Source: Bufo bufo
Taxonomy: Eukaryota > Chordata > Amphibia > Anura > Bufonidae
Assembly: GCF_905171765.1 (NCBI RefSeq)
Contig: NC_053392.1
Span: forward strand, 32,604,192 to 32,668,191
DNA length: 64,000 nucleotides
Direction: 5' to 3'
Below the pieces are notes generated by a model. It was not told the origin of the DNA and did not search any database. It saw nothing but the letters and a program-made list of their open reading frames with translations. Numbering within the stretch: the first letter of the stretch is position 1; each line of letters begins with the position of its first letter. The translations under genes and the position numbers were made by a program. Positions 33,807-44,640 of the stretch are shown in pieces.

Positions 33807-34567
33807 AGCTCTGACCTACGGCGGAACTTAGGAGGATTCACCTGTCTAGTGGCGCCCCCTATTTGCATTGGTTCGACTGGATCATAACAAACCGTTCCCT
33901 GCCCTATAGAGGCCTCCGTAAAATTTAATAGTCTCTCCCTGAGTCGTCTGTCGATTCTTATGGACAGAGACATAGCAGCCTCAAGAGAACCAGGGACCTC
34001 GTATACCGCCAGCGCGTCTTTTAATTTTTCAGACAACCCCCGGCAGAACTGACTCCTAAGGGCCGAGTCGTTCCATAATGTATCAGTAGCCCACCTACGG
34101 AATTTGGAACAATATAGTTCAGCAGACCGGTTCTCTTGCCGAAGTCTACGTAGCTTAGACTCAGCCAGTGAGACCCTGTCCGGATCATCATATACGAGAC
34201 CCAGGGCTTTAAAAAACTCCTCCACTGATCGTAAGGCCGGAGAGTCTGATGGTAGGGAGAAAGCCTAAGCCTGCGGATCTCCTTGCAGGAGAGAAATTAC
34301 AATGCCCACCCGTTGTTCGTCACCGCCGGAGGATCTAGGGCGTAACCTGAAGAACAATTTGCAAGCTTCTCTGAAGGTTACAAATTGGTCTCTCCCTCCT
34401 GAGAACCTATCAGGTAAAGCCACTTTTGGCTCAGGAGTACCTTGGTTTCCCGTAGCAACGGTGGAACCCAAGGATTGCTGCTGCTGCTGCAGCACTGTTG
34501 CTTTTAATCCTGCCACTTCAAGGGATAACCCCTGTAATTGTTTTGCCAAAACCGTAACCGGATCCAT
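33716..34567 (-). pseudogene. Chromovirus 2 gag with one in-frame stop
   Basis: ATG at 34567 (MDPVTVLAKQLQGLSLEV), matching the start of chromovirus 1. The capsid-like region includes a Gln run (QQQQQ) and RFSGGRDQFVTFREACKLFF. The CCHC knuckle CFRCGGRGHFVKVC near 33775-33820 is complete. TAG at 34265-34267 interrupts the frame at a tryptophan-like position. The gag frame ends at TAG 33716-33718. Confidence 0.9.
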
Positions 34568-34643
34568 AGTGGAACAGAAAATTACAAAGCAAAACAGCAA
34601 GCAAAAAAAAAAAAAAAAAAGAAATGTCACTTTTTTTTTAAAG

Positions 34644-34653
34644 GCCAGATATA
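34644..34653 (-). promoter_or_regulatory. Self-priming site of chromovirus 2
   Basis: Minus strand TATATCTGGC begins one base inside the 5' LTR. The identical ten bases lie on the plus strand of the LTR at 35069-35078, so the RNA start would pair with it. TATATTAG lies about 31 bp upstream of that start. Confidence 0.7.
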
Positions 34654-34654
34654 C

Positions 34655-35301
34655 TGTCACGACCGCTATCCCAGCAGCAGTCGTGTCGCACCAGACGGAG
34701 GGGAAGGGGGACCCTTATCTACGGATGGGAAATAGAATGGCCACCCCTGACCAACCCTAAGCTGGCACCTGTCTGCCCTGATACCCTAGACGGGGTGTGA
34801 ACCCGTGCGGCGAGCAGGATGCCTAAACCCTCAGTCACCCTAACAAGACTAGACTGGGGAAAGACCGATGGGAGCACTAGTCACCATCACTCACGTCTAG
34901 GAGAACAACAGGGGAAGACAGCAACAAACAAACAATCTATAGCAGAGATATCCAGTCACGAGCAGAGAAGGTGATCCCAATCACGACAGTCCACGCCGGA
35001 CAAGAGCTCCACAGCAATACCGTCAAACGATCTCCTTCAAAGGTCAGAATAGCACTGGAAGTAAGGACTATATCTGGCAATGACTGCAAGTGAAACTGAA
35101 ACTAATATAGTAGCTGGGAGTGGCAGACAGGACTCACCTGAGAAGGATGCCTACAAACTCCCAGTCAGGACAAAAAGGTTCACAAGGCAAAACCCGGATG
35201 ACATACCCTGAACCACGGAGCAAACTCACAAGCTATCGCGAGTAGCAAGTCGCTGCGACCTTCTCCTCCCAGACCTGTCTGGATCAGTCACAGTCGTGAC
35301 A
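34655..35301 (-). repeat. 5' LTR of chromovirus 2
   Basis: Direct repeat of 29753-30401. The minus-strand promoter has TATATTAG placed about 31 bp before the start at 35078 implied by the priming complementarity. Confidence 0.95.
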
Positions 35302-35530
35302 ATATGACATATTTTCAGTTGTTTCACACTTGTTTGTTATGTATATAATTCCACATGTGTTAATTCATAGTTTTGATGCTTTCATAGTCATGAAAATAAA
35401 GAAAACTCTTTGAATGAGGTGTGTCCAAACTTTTGGTCTGTACTGTATATGTATATATATATATATATAGATCCAGAAAAACGGGCGGCACTCCAAAGGA
35501 TAAAAGTAAGTGAACCTTTATTCACGCAGG

Positions 35531-35571
35531 TGGTGCAACGTTTCGGCTCTACACTTGAGCCTTTTTCAAGC
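35531..35571 (-). ncRNA. Degenerate hammerhead-ribozyme-like core of a Penelope-like element
   Basis: On the minus strand a UUGAAAA-type box is followed by a GGCTC / GAGCC stem with a short loop, then CGAAAC and GTTGCACC. This is the order of a type I-like minimal hammerhead (CUGANGA, stem II, GAAA). The CUGANGA box is imperfect, so self-cleavage is doubtful. Hammerhead motifs in Penelope-like termini are established; this assignment is pattern matching. Confidence 0.45.
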
Positions 35572-36695
35572 AAAGATACAACTCAAATCACAGCATTATA
35601 TACAGGTGAATCAATTAGCATATCAACATGTGATCATACTCCACCCAGTAGGTGTGTTACAAATCATGACAATCATATGTGAAAACAAATGTGAGCATCA
35701 ATTAAGACAATAAACAAAGTGCGGGTCAGGTAGAAAATACATGTAACATACATGTCATATATAAAGTGACTAAAGACACATAACACAAATATCTAATAAA
35801 AGATCAATCTGTCCGATCGGTGCATTTTAGTGTAATATACTTTACAGGAGGGAGGAACAGAGAGGAGGGGCGATCAAGCAGGCATACCAAGAAGGCGAGG
35901 CGATTCCTGTCATGCCGCTGTTCGGTGTTGTTTACCATTCAATGCGCAGACGTATCGCAGCACCAATTAGGGATATACATGCCGAAGGCGTTCGGTATCA
36001 TCAGACCAGGCTGCAACGTCATCTTCCTGAGTCAGGACGTCTACCCCCAGGCGCATGCTCAGTAGAGAAAACCTGCTATCGGCGCCATCTTGCTTTATGG
36101 AAAAAGACCACAGTGTCAAAGCACTCAGTGTAGCGCATCGAACCCACATTATAGCGGGTATAAGCAACTCAGAAAGACAGGGGCCACCTAGTAACCAGGG
36201 TGTCCATCTGTACTATCAAAGTGAGGCCATGTCATGACCACGGAACCCGCGGTCCATGCAAGGACATCACTAGGATTACTGAGTGCCATCCTACCCGAGA
36301 GGGATCTCCTCTTGTGGGCACACAGATGCCACAGAATGCAGATAGCATATATATATCGTGTCGCTCAGGCTTCCTATCTTGATCGACCAATCCCACGGTG
36401 CTTGTGAAATTCAGAAACATACAGTATAAACAGAAATATAATACAACCATCAAAAATAAAAATAAAAAAGGACAGAACGTCCAAAATAACCCTCTCCTAT
36501 ACGGTATGCTGCGATCACCCCGACCAGATCTGTCATTCCTCCTGTAGTGAAGTGTAGGTGATCTGTATAAAAAACAGAAAAAACATTATTATATTATTGA
36601 AGCAAGAAAAATATATTCTTTGAGTTATATAACTCTCTTAGTGTATACATGTAACACCTAGTAGCATCCATCATGACACAGGAGGCAAGCCATCC

Positions 36696-38711
36696 CTACA
36701 GAACATCCACAAAATTATATTCTACATTTAAACCATAAGGTTTCAAACTGCCCAAACTGTGAATCCAGTTGAGCTCCCTACGCCTCAGTGCTCTCGATCT
36801 GTCCCCACCTCGTCTGGGTTGGGGAATATGGTCCACTATCCAGCATCTCAGGTCGCTTTCCCTGTGCTTAAATTCCGTTAAGTGCTTGGATACCGGTAAA
36901 TCCAGCCGTTTTTTCCCGATACTCAAGCGATGGTTATTTAGGCGAGTCTTAAGTTCAGTGGTCGTCTCGCCTACATATAATAAGTTGCATGGACAGGATA
37001 GTATGTAGACAACATGACTGGAGTCACAGGTTAGGTGAAATAAAATTTGAAAAGATGCCCCAGTACCAGGATGTATAAAAATCCTCCACTTGCGAATGTA
37101 TTTGCAGTTAACGCAATTGAGGCAGGGATAACAACCCAAACCCGATTGCGTTAACGTGGTCTGTCTCAAAGATCCTTTTGAGCCAATATCCGCCTTGACT
37201 AACTGATCCTTCAAATTTCTGGATCGACGGTAGGAGAGAAGAGGTGGACGCTGAAATTCTGGGATATCACTGAAGCATGAGCCTAATAGGCCCCAATGCT
37301 TCTTCAGGATTCTATTGACTGAGGGGCTATGCTCATCATATACAGAAATTAACGGAATCCTGTCCGCCTTGCGGACAGTTTTTCGTTTTGTCAGTTGGTC
37401 CGCCCTTTCCAAATTATGCACTCTATTGATATGTTCTTTTAGCAACCGTTTGGGATAACCCCTATCCTGAAATTTCAGGGCCATAGAACCCAAGGTCTCA
37501 TCTAATTTGGTCTCATCCGACACTACTCGCTTGACCCTGAGGAACTGGGAGAAAGGCAATGATTGAATCATTTTCCTTGGATGGGAACTGTTGAAGCAAA
37601 GCAAGGTGTTGGAGTCAGTGGGTTTCGTATATAGTTCAGTATATAACACTCCTTCTTTAAGCACCACTTTGGTGTCCAAAAACTGGATCTCAGTCGTGGA
37701 GTGAATAAGGGTGAACTGCAGATCCGGATCATGGCTGTTAAGAAAGCCATGGAAATCGACCAATTCAGCCTCAGAACCTGTCCATATGAGGAAGATGTCG
37801 TCGATGTATCGCCACCACCTCAGTACATGTCTGAAGTGGTGGGATAAATAGACGACATCCTCCTCATAGCAACGCATAAAGATATTTGCGTAGGTGGGGG
37901 CCACGTGAGACCCCATTGCCACACCACTCTGTTGCAGATAAAATGTATCTCTGAACAAAAAATAATTATATTGCAATACAATCTTGATCAAGTCAATAAT
38001 GAATTCAGAGGCCTGTGGGGTATATGTGGACCCCATTAGCATTTTCTCCACTGCCTGGATGCCCCTCTTATGCACTATCGAAGTGTATAATGACGCAACA
38101 TCGAATGATGCAAGTAATACTGAAGGCACATGTGATAGATCAATACCCTGAAGCTTGACAAGAAAATCTGATGTGTCTTGTATGTAGGAAGACCCACCTG
38201 TTGAGAAATCTCGCAGGACTTTGTCCAAAAAAATAGCAATGCCGCTAAAGATTGAATCGCTGCCCGAGACAATCGGACGTCCCGGGCAGCACATCTTGGG
38301 CAGCACATATATCACCGGAGTGATCCGATGCGCTACCTCAAGATAATCACAAAGACCCCCATCAATGATGCCAGAGGCCATGGCTTCCCTCAGACATCTG
38401 CGTATGATATCAATGATCTTAAATTTGGGATCCGAGTCAAGGGCCCTATACACATGCGGGTCCCCCAGTTGTCGCATAATCTCACATACATACTTCTCAG
38501 TGTCCATCAATACGACCGCACCCCCCTTGTCGGCAGGTTTCAAGGTGAGGGTGGGATCGGATCTGAGGGACTTGAGAGCCTCAATCTCAGAAGTAGTCAG
38601 ATTGGGGTGTCTGAAGTCCAGGTCACCGTTGGAAGATGACCGGAGCTCAGAAATCCCCCGTCGGACAACACTGATATAGGCATCCACTTTCCCTAATGAT
38701 AACGGGTACAA
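36696..38711 (-). pseudogene. Penelope-like RT / GIY-YIG ORF, left copy
   Basis: 671 open codons. RT motifs include TLKPADKGGAVVLMD, SFDVASLYTSI, GVAMGSHVAPTYANIFM and RYIDDIFLIWTG (YIDD at 37798-37809). C-terminal GIY-YIG: VVYILSCPCNLLYVGETTTE near 36958-37018, then the arginine/histidine helix. A zinc-like CYPCLNCVNC cluster lies before it. It opens at a TTG and is not a true start; the N-terminal part lies in another frame (39291-38647), with the shift near 38690. Compared with the right copy, a small rearrangement near 38280-38305 replaces about five residues of the PKIHK region. It copies RNA at a nicked target if functional; here the frame shift makes that unlikely. Confidence 0.9.
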
Positions 38712-39291
38712 AATTGCTCTTTAGGAATAAGTTGAGAGACCCCATGGTAAACTCACTCATCTGGGGCTTAGCAACTCCATCCTTTTTATGAGACCATATT
38801 GTTAAGTTAATACGGCGGAAAAAAGAGAATAAATTAGATTCCAACTCAAACCAATCTGTACGTGAACTAGGACAGAATGAAAACCCCTTTGAAAGAACAC
38901 TCACTTGAGCAGGGGTTAATTCTTTGGAGGATAAGTTGACTACAGTCATTTTCTCCTCGCTGTATTCGTCTTGGTTACCATGGGTCGATTCTTGTTGCTC
39001 CGTAGTCTGCCTGGTCCTCCCGTGTCTACGACCACCTCTCCTGATTCGTCGCCGCGTCTCTCCGGCATTTGTGGAATTGTGTCTAAAAAAAGACTGCTTT
39101 TCATTTGAAGATGCCTGAGTCGTTTTCCTCCGCCTCCTCACGTCCTGCTGCTGAGTGTTGTATTGTCTCTCAGTTTGCCAATTGTAGACATTACCTTTTT
39201 TATAGTCCTCTGTATCTCTGCACCACTTCGTTCTTTTACTCTCCTCTGATTCCAGCTGGAACTGCTTCATTAAGGTGGATGTATCTTCCAT
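38647..39291 (-). pseudogene. Penelope-like N-terminal region, left copy
   Basis: A Gln/Arg/Thr-rich basic segment (RRRIRRGGRRHGRTRQTTEQ) followed by WFELESNLFSFFRRINLTIW and MSEFTMGSLNLFLKSNF, which continues in the RT ORF of both copies. ATG at 39291 (MEDTSTLMKQF) may be the true start. The frame leaves the RT frame near 38690. Confidence 0.75.
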
Positions 39292-39307
39292 GTATTTACT
39301 GAAATCC

Positions 39308-42300
39308 GGAGGAAAACGACTCAGGCATCTTCAAATGAAAAGCAGTCTTTTTTAGACACAATTCCACAAATGCCGGATTGGTTTGAGTTGGAATCTAATT
39401 TATTCTCTTTTTTCCAGCGTATTAAATTAACAATATGGTCTCATAAAAAGGATGGAGTTGCTAAGCCCCAGATGAGTGAGTTTACCATGGGGTCTCTCAA
39501 CTTATTCCTAAAGAGCAATTTTGTACCAGTTATCAACAAACCAGCAGTGGATGCCTATATCAGTGTTGTCCGATGGGGGATTTCTGAGCTCCGGTCATCT
39601 TCCAACGGTGACCTGGACTTCAGACACCCCAATCTGACTACTTCTGAGATTGAGGCTCTCAAGTCCCTCAGATCCGATCCCACCCTCACCTTGAAACCTG
39701 CCGACAAGGGGGGTGTGGTCGTATTGATGGACACTGAGAAGTATGTATGTGAGATTATGCGACAACTGGGGGACCCGCATGTGTATAGGGCCCTTGACGC
39801 GGATCCCAAATTTAAGATCATTGATATCATACGCAGATGTCTGAGGGAAGCCATGGCCATGATTATCTTGAGGTAGCGCATCCGGTCACTCCGGTGATAT
39901 ATGTGCTGCCCAAGATTCACAAGACCCTCATCGATCCCCCGGGACGTCCGATTGTCTCGGGCAGCGATTCAATCTTTAGCGGCATTGCTATTTTTTTGGA
40001 CAAAGTCCTGCGAGATTTCTCAACAGGTGGGTCTTCCTACATACAAGACACATCAGATTTTCTTGTCAAGCTTCAGGGTATTGATCTATCACATGTGCCT
40101 TCAGTATTACTTGCATCATTCGATGTTACGTCATTATACACTTCGATAGTGCATGAGAGGGGCATCCAGGCAGTGGAGAAAATGCTAATGGGGTCCACAT
40201 ATACCCCACAGGCCTCTGAATTCATTATTGACTTGATCAAGATTGTATTGCAATATAATTATTTTTTGTTCAGAGATACATTTTATCTGCAACAGAGTGG
40301 TGTGGCAATGGGGTCTCACGTGGCCCCCCCCTACGCAAATATCTTTATGCGTTGCTATGAGGAGGATGTCGTCTATTTATCCCACCACTTCAGACATGTA
40401 CTGAGGTGGTGGTGATACATCGACGACATCTTCCTCATATGGACAGGTTCTGAGGCTGAATTGGTCGATTTCCATGGCTTTCTTAACAGCCATGATCCGG
40501 ATCTGCAGTTCACCCTTATTCACTCCACGACTGAGATCCAGTTTTTGGACACCAAAGTGGTGCTTAAAGAAGGAGTGTTATATACTGAACTATATACGAA
40601 ACCCACTAACACCAATACCTTGCTTTGCTTCAACAGTTCCCATCCAAGGAAAATGATTCAATCATTGCCTTTCTCCCAGTTCCTCAGGGTCAAGCGAGTA
40701 GTGTCGGATGAGACCAAATTAGATGAGACCTTGGGTTCTATGGCCCTGAAATTTCAGGATAGGGGTTATCCCAAACGGTTGCTAAAAGAACATATCAATA
40801 GAGTGCATAATTTGGAAAGGGCGGACCTACTGACAAAACGAAAAACTGTCCGCAAGGCAGACAGGATTCCGTTAATTTCTGTATATGGTGAGCATAGCCC
40901 CTCAGTCAATAGGCTCATGCTTCAGTGATATCCCAGAATTTCAGCGTCCACCTCTTCTCTCCTACCGTCGATCCAGAAATTTGAAGAATCAGTTAGTCAA
41001 GGCGGATATTGGCTCAAAAGGATCTTTGAGACAGACCACGTTAACGCAATCGGGTTTGGGTTGTTATCCCTGCCTCAATTGCGTTAACTGCAAATACATT
41101 CGCAAGTGGAGGATTTTTATACATCCTGGTACTGGGGCATCTTTTCAAATTTTATTTCACCTAACCTGTGACTCTAGTCATTTGGTCTACATACTATCCT
41201 GTCCATGCAACTTATTATATGTAGGCGAGACGACCACTGAACTTAAGACTCGCCTAAATAACCATTGCTTGAGTATCGGGAAAAAACGGCTGGATTTACC
41301 GGTATCCAAGCACTTTACGGAATTTAAGCACAGGGAAAGCGACCTGAGATGCTGGATAGTGGACCATATTCCCCAACCCAGATAAGGTGGGGACAGATCG
41401 AGGGCACTGAGGCGTAGGGAGCTCAACTGGATTCACAGGTTGGGCAGTTTGAAACTTTATGGTTTAAATGTAGAATATAATTTTGGGGATGTTCTGTAGG
41501 GATGGCTTGCCTCCTGTGTCATGATGGATGCTACTAGGTGTTACATGTATACACTAAGAGAGTTATAACTCAAAGAATATATTTTTCTTGCTTCAATAAT
41601 ATAATAATGTTTTTTCAGTTTTTTATACAGATCACCTACACTTCACTACAGGAGGAATGACAGATCTGGTTGGGGTGATCGCAGCATACCGTATAGGGGA
41701 GGTTTATTTTGGATGTTCTGTCCTTTTTTATTTTTATTTTTGATGGTTGTATTATATTTCTGTTTATACTGTATGTTTCTGAATTTCACAAGCACCGTGG
41801 GATTGGTCGATCAAGATAGGAAGCCTGAGCGACACGATATATATATGCTATCTGCATTCTGTGGCATCTGTGTGCCCACAAGAGGAGATCCCTCTCGGGT
41901 AGGATGGCACTCAGTAATCCTAGTGATGTCCTTGCATGGACCGCGGGTTCCGTGGTCATGACATGGCCTCACTTTGATAGTACAGATGGACACCCTGGTT
42001 ACTAGGTGGCCCCTGTCTTTCTGAGTTGCTTATACCCGCTATAATGTGGGTTCGATGCGCTACACTGAGTGCTTTGACACTGTGGTCTTTTTCCATAAAG
42101 CAAGATGGCGCCGATAGCAGGTTTTCTCTACTGAGCATGCGCCTGGGGGTAGACGTCCTGACTCAGGAAGATGACGTTGCAGCCTGGTCTGATGATACCG
42201 GACGCCTTCGGCATGTATATCCCTAATTGGTGCTGCGCTACGTCTGCGCATTGAATGGTAAACAACACCGAACAGCGGCATGACAGGAATCGCCTTGCCT

Positions 42301-42431
42301 TCTTGGTATGCCTGCTTGATCGCCCCTCCTCTCTGTTCCTCCCTCCTGTAAAGTATATTACACTAAAATGCACCGATCGGACAGATCGATCTTTTATTAG
42401 ATATTTGTGGTATGTGTCTTTAGTCACTTTA
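39308..42431 (+). mobile_element. Penelope-like element, right copy in inverted orientation
   Basis: Begins GGAGGAAAACGACTCAGGCA, which is the complement of about 39110-39130. An internal deletion between 39375 and 39380 removes the basic N-terminal segment seen in the left copy. It runs parallel to the left copy through the 3' region and stops at 42431, where the DD37E transposon is inserted. No continuation was recognised beyond 43998. Confidence 0.88.
39370..41500 (+). pseudogene. Penelope-like RT / GIY-YIG ORF, right copy, multiple breaks
   Basis: Same domain order as the left copy. Breaks: a deletion at about 39855-39870 changing frame; TGA at 40413-40415 immediately before YIDD, where the left copy has CGA (CpG transition); a deletion near 40905-40915; and TAA at 41383-41385 in the GIY-YIG tail. 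PKIHKTLIDPPGRPIVSGSD is complete here, unlike the left copy. The two copies therefore carry different lesions. Confidence 0.9.
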
Positions 42432-42433
42432 TA

Positions 42434-43996
42434 CACTGTGTGCAGAATTATTAGGCAAATGAGTATTTTGACCACATCATCCTCTTTATGCATGTTGTCT
42501 TACTCCAAGCTGTATAGGCTTGAAAGCCTACTACCAATTAAGCATATTAGGTGATGTGCATCTCTGTAATGAGAAGGGGTGTGGTCTAATGACATCAACA
42601 CCCTATATCAGGTGTGCATAATTATTAGGCAACTTCCTTTCCTTTGGCAAAATGGGTCAAAAGAAGGACTTGACAGGCTCAGAAAAGTCAAAAATAGTGA
42701 GATATCTTGCAGAGGTATGCAGCACTCTTAAAATTGCAAAGCTTGTGAAGCGTGATCATCGAACAATCAAGCGTTTCATTCAAAATAGTCAACAGGGTCG
42801 CAAGAAGCGTGTGGAAAAACCAAGGCGCAAAATAACTGCCCATGAACTGAGAAAAGTCAAGCGTGCAGCTGCCAAGATGCCACTTGCCACCAGTTTGGCC
42901 ATATTTCAGAGCTGCAACATCACTGGAGTGCCCAAAAGCACAAGGTGTGCAATACTCAGAGACATGGCCAAGGTAAGAAAGGCTGAAAGACGACCACCAC
43001 TGAACAAGACACACAAGCTGAAACGTCAAGACTGGGCCAAGAAATATCTCAAGACTGATTTTTCTAAGGTTTTATGGACTGATGAAATGAGAGTGAGTCT
43101 TGATGGGCCAGATGGATGGGCCCGTGGCTGGATTGGTAAAGGGCAGAGAGCTCCAGTCCGACTCAGACGCCAGCAAGGTGGAGGTGGAGTACTGGTTTGG
43201 GCTGGTATCATCAAAGATGAGCTTGTGGGGCCTTTTCGGGTTGAGGATGGAGTCAAGCTCAACTCCCAGTCCTACTGCCAGTTTCTGGAAGACACCTTCT
43301 TCAAGCAGTGGTACAGGAAGAAGTCTGCATCCTTCAAGAAAAACATGATTTTCATGCAGGACAATGCTCCATCACACGAGTCCAAGTACTCCACAGCGTG
43401 GCTGGCAAGAAAGGGTATAAAAGAAGAAAATCTAATGACATGGCCTCCTTGTTCACCTGATCTGAACCCTATTGAGAACCTGTGGTCCATCATCAAATGT
43501 GAGATTTACAAGGAGGGAAAACAGTACACCTCTCTGAACAGTGTCTGGGAGGCTGTGGTTGCTGCTGCACGCAATGTTGATGGTGAACAGATCAAAACAC
43601 TGACAGAATCCATGGATGGCAGGCTTTTGAGTGTCCTTGCAAAGAAAGGTAGCTATATTGGTCACTGATTTGTTTTTGTTTTGTTTTTGAATGTCAGAAA
43701 TGTATATTTGTGAATGTTGAGATGTTATATTGGTTTCACTGGTAAAAATAAATAATTGAAATGGGTATATATTTGTTTTTTGTTAAGTTGCCTAATAATT
43801 ATGCACAGTAATAGTCACCTGCACACACAGATATCCCCCTAAAATAGCTAAAACTAAAAACAAACTAAAAACTACTTCCAAAAATATTCAGCTTTGATAT
43901 TAATGAGTTTTTTGGGTTCATTGAGAACATGGTTGTTGTTCAATAATAAAATTAATCCTCAAAAATACAACTTGCCTAATAATTCTGCACTCCCTG
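42434..43996 (+). mobile_element. Structurally complete Tc1-like transposon (DD37E type)
   Basis: 1,563 bp flanked by TA (42432-42433 and 43997-43998). Outer inverted repeats: GTGCAGAATTATTAGGCAA-type at 42441 and its complement TTGCCTAATAATTCTGCAC ending near 43990. Inner repeats of the same core at 42611-42634 and 43786-43806 give an IR/DR layout as in Sleeping Beauty-like elements. An uninterrupted transposase lies between. It is inserted in the Penelope right copy. Confidence 0.93.
42652..43668 (+). CDS. Tc1-like transposase, DD37E, intact
   Basis: ATG at 42652 has A at -3 and G at +4 (AAAATGG). 338 residues, no stop. The N-terminal paired-like region is basic (KIAKLVKRDHRTIKRFIQ) followed by a GRKKR nuclear-localisation-type stretch. 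Catalytic triad: D144 (LWTDEMRVSL), D237 (FMQDNAPSH) and E275 ([11 protein letters not shown]). Thirty-seven residues separate the last two, giving DD37E rather than the DD34E of the Tc1 at 26019. A glycine box RRQQGGGGVLVWAGI is present. DD37E spacing is known for a mosquito group and for the vertebrate TRT group; assignment to the latter needs a search. With both termini and ORF intact it could be autonomous. Confidence 0.93.
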   Translation: MGQKKDLTGSEKSKIVRYLAEVCSTLKIAKLVKRDHRTIKRFIQNSQQGRKKRVEKPRRKITAHELRKVKRAAAKMPLATSLAIFQSCNITGVPKSTRCAILRDMAKVRKAERRPPLNKTHKLKRQDWAKKYLKTDFSKVLWTDEMRVSLDGPDGWARGWIGKGQRAPVRLRRQQGGGGVLVWAGIIKDELVGPFRVEDGVKLNSQSYCQFLEDTFFKQWYRKKSASFKKNMIFMQDNAPSHESKYSTAWLARKGIKEENLMTWPPCSPDLNPIENLWSIIKCEIYKEGKQYTSLNSVWEAVVAAARNVDGEQIKTLTESMDGRLLSVLAKKGSYIGH

Positions 43997-44000
43997 TATA

Positions 44001-44640
44001 TCGAACATATTAGTTTTTTAGAATATTCGTCTTTTTTTTTTCATCCGCGGATCCATGGATCCACGGATCCGCAAAACACATACGGATGTCTGAATGGAGC
44101 CTTACAGGGGGGTGATCACCCCATATAGACTCCCTGATCACCCCCTGTCATTGATCACCCCCCTGTAAGGCTACATTCAGATGTCCATATGTGTTTTGCG
44201 GATCCGCGGATCCGCAAAACACAAACGGACATCTGAATGGAGCCTTACAGGGGGGGATCAATGACAGCGGTTGATCACCCCATATAGACTCCCTGATCAC
44301 CCCCCTGTAATTGATCACCCCCCTGTAAGGCTCCATTCAGACGTCCGTATGTGTTTTGCGGATCTGCAGATACACGGATCCGCAAAACACGGACACCGGC
44401 AATGTGCATTCCGCATTTTGCGGATCCGCACATTGCCATAACTATATAGAAAATGCCTTTTCTTGACCGCAATTGCGGACAAGAATAGGACATGTTCTAT
44501 AGGCTCTATAAAAAACGCAGTGTTCGCCCGATCAGACCTGATCTTGTGCGCACACTTGCGTTCAGTCCGCCCCACTGCAGTGACAGAATTTTTTTTTTTA
44601 TGATCACTGCAAAAACACTGTAAAATCTCTGCGGCGCTAT
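44001..44640. repeat. Palindrome-rich tandem repeats
   Basis: The unit CTGAATGGAGCCTTACAGGG, TGATCACCCC, ATATAGACTCCCTGATCACC and GTGTTTTGCGGATCCGCGGA recurs in both orientations at about 44040-44400. This gives many self-complementary stretches built on GGATCC. Non-coding; probably the interior of a non-autonomous DNA element. Confidence 0.6.

Larger units (their letters stand above)
29753..35301 (-). mobile_element. Ty3/Gypsy chromovirus 2
   Basis: LTRs at 29753-30401 and 34655-35301 (649 and 647 bp) start TGTCACGA and end CGTGACA. Flanking TSD ATATG at 29748-29752 and 35302-35306. It has the same gene order as chromovirus 1 and is clearly related, but a separate family (different LTRs, diverged protein). 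The coding region has more breaks than chromovirus 1, yet the LTRs remain nearly identical. Confidence 0.95.
28956..35445 (+). mobile_element. Tc1-like deletion derivative, split by chromovirus 2
   Basis: Terminal inverted repeats CAGTACAGACCAAAAGTTTG (28956) and the complement CAAACTTTTGGTCTGTACTG (ending 35445) define the ends. The sub-terminal stretch AAAGAGTTTTCTTTATTTTC is also inverted at 35390-35415. The transposase is joined from a short 5' piece near 29372-29465 to a 3' piece beginning near 29480, so most of the middle is deleted. Removing the chromovirus leaves about 0.94 kb. Confidence 0.88.
35462..39291 (-). mobile_element. Penelope-like element, left copy
   Basis: The minus-strand coding region (39291-36696) has RT followed by a GIY-YIG endonuclease, the Penelope-like signature. 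A long 3' region runs to 35462 and includes a hammerhead-like core at 35531-35571. From 39130 leftwards to about 35790 it is an inverted repeat of the right copy (39308-42431), so the two lie head to head. Confidence 0.9.
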
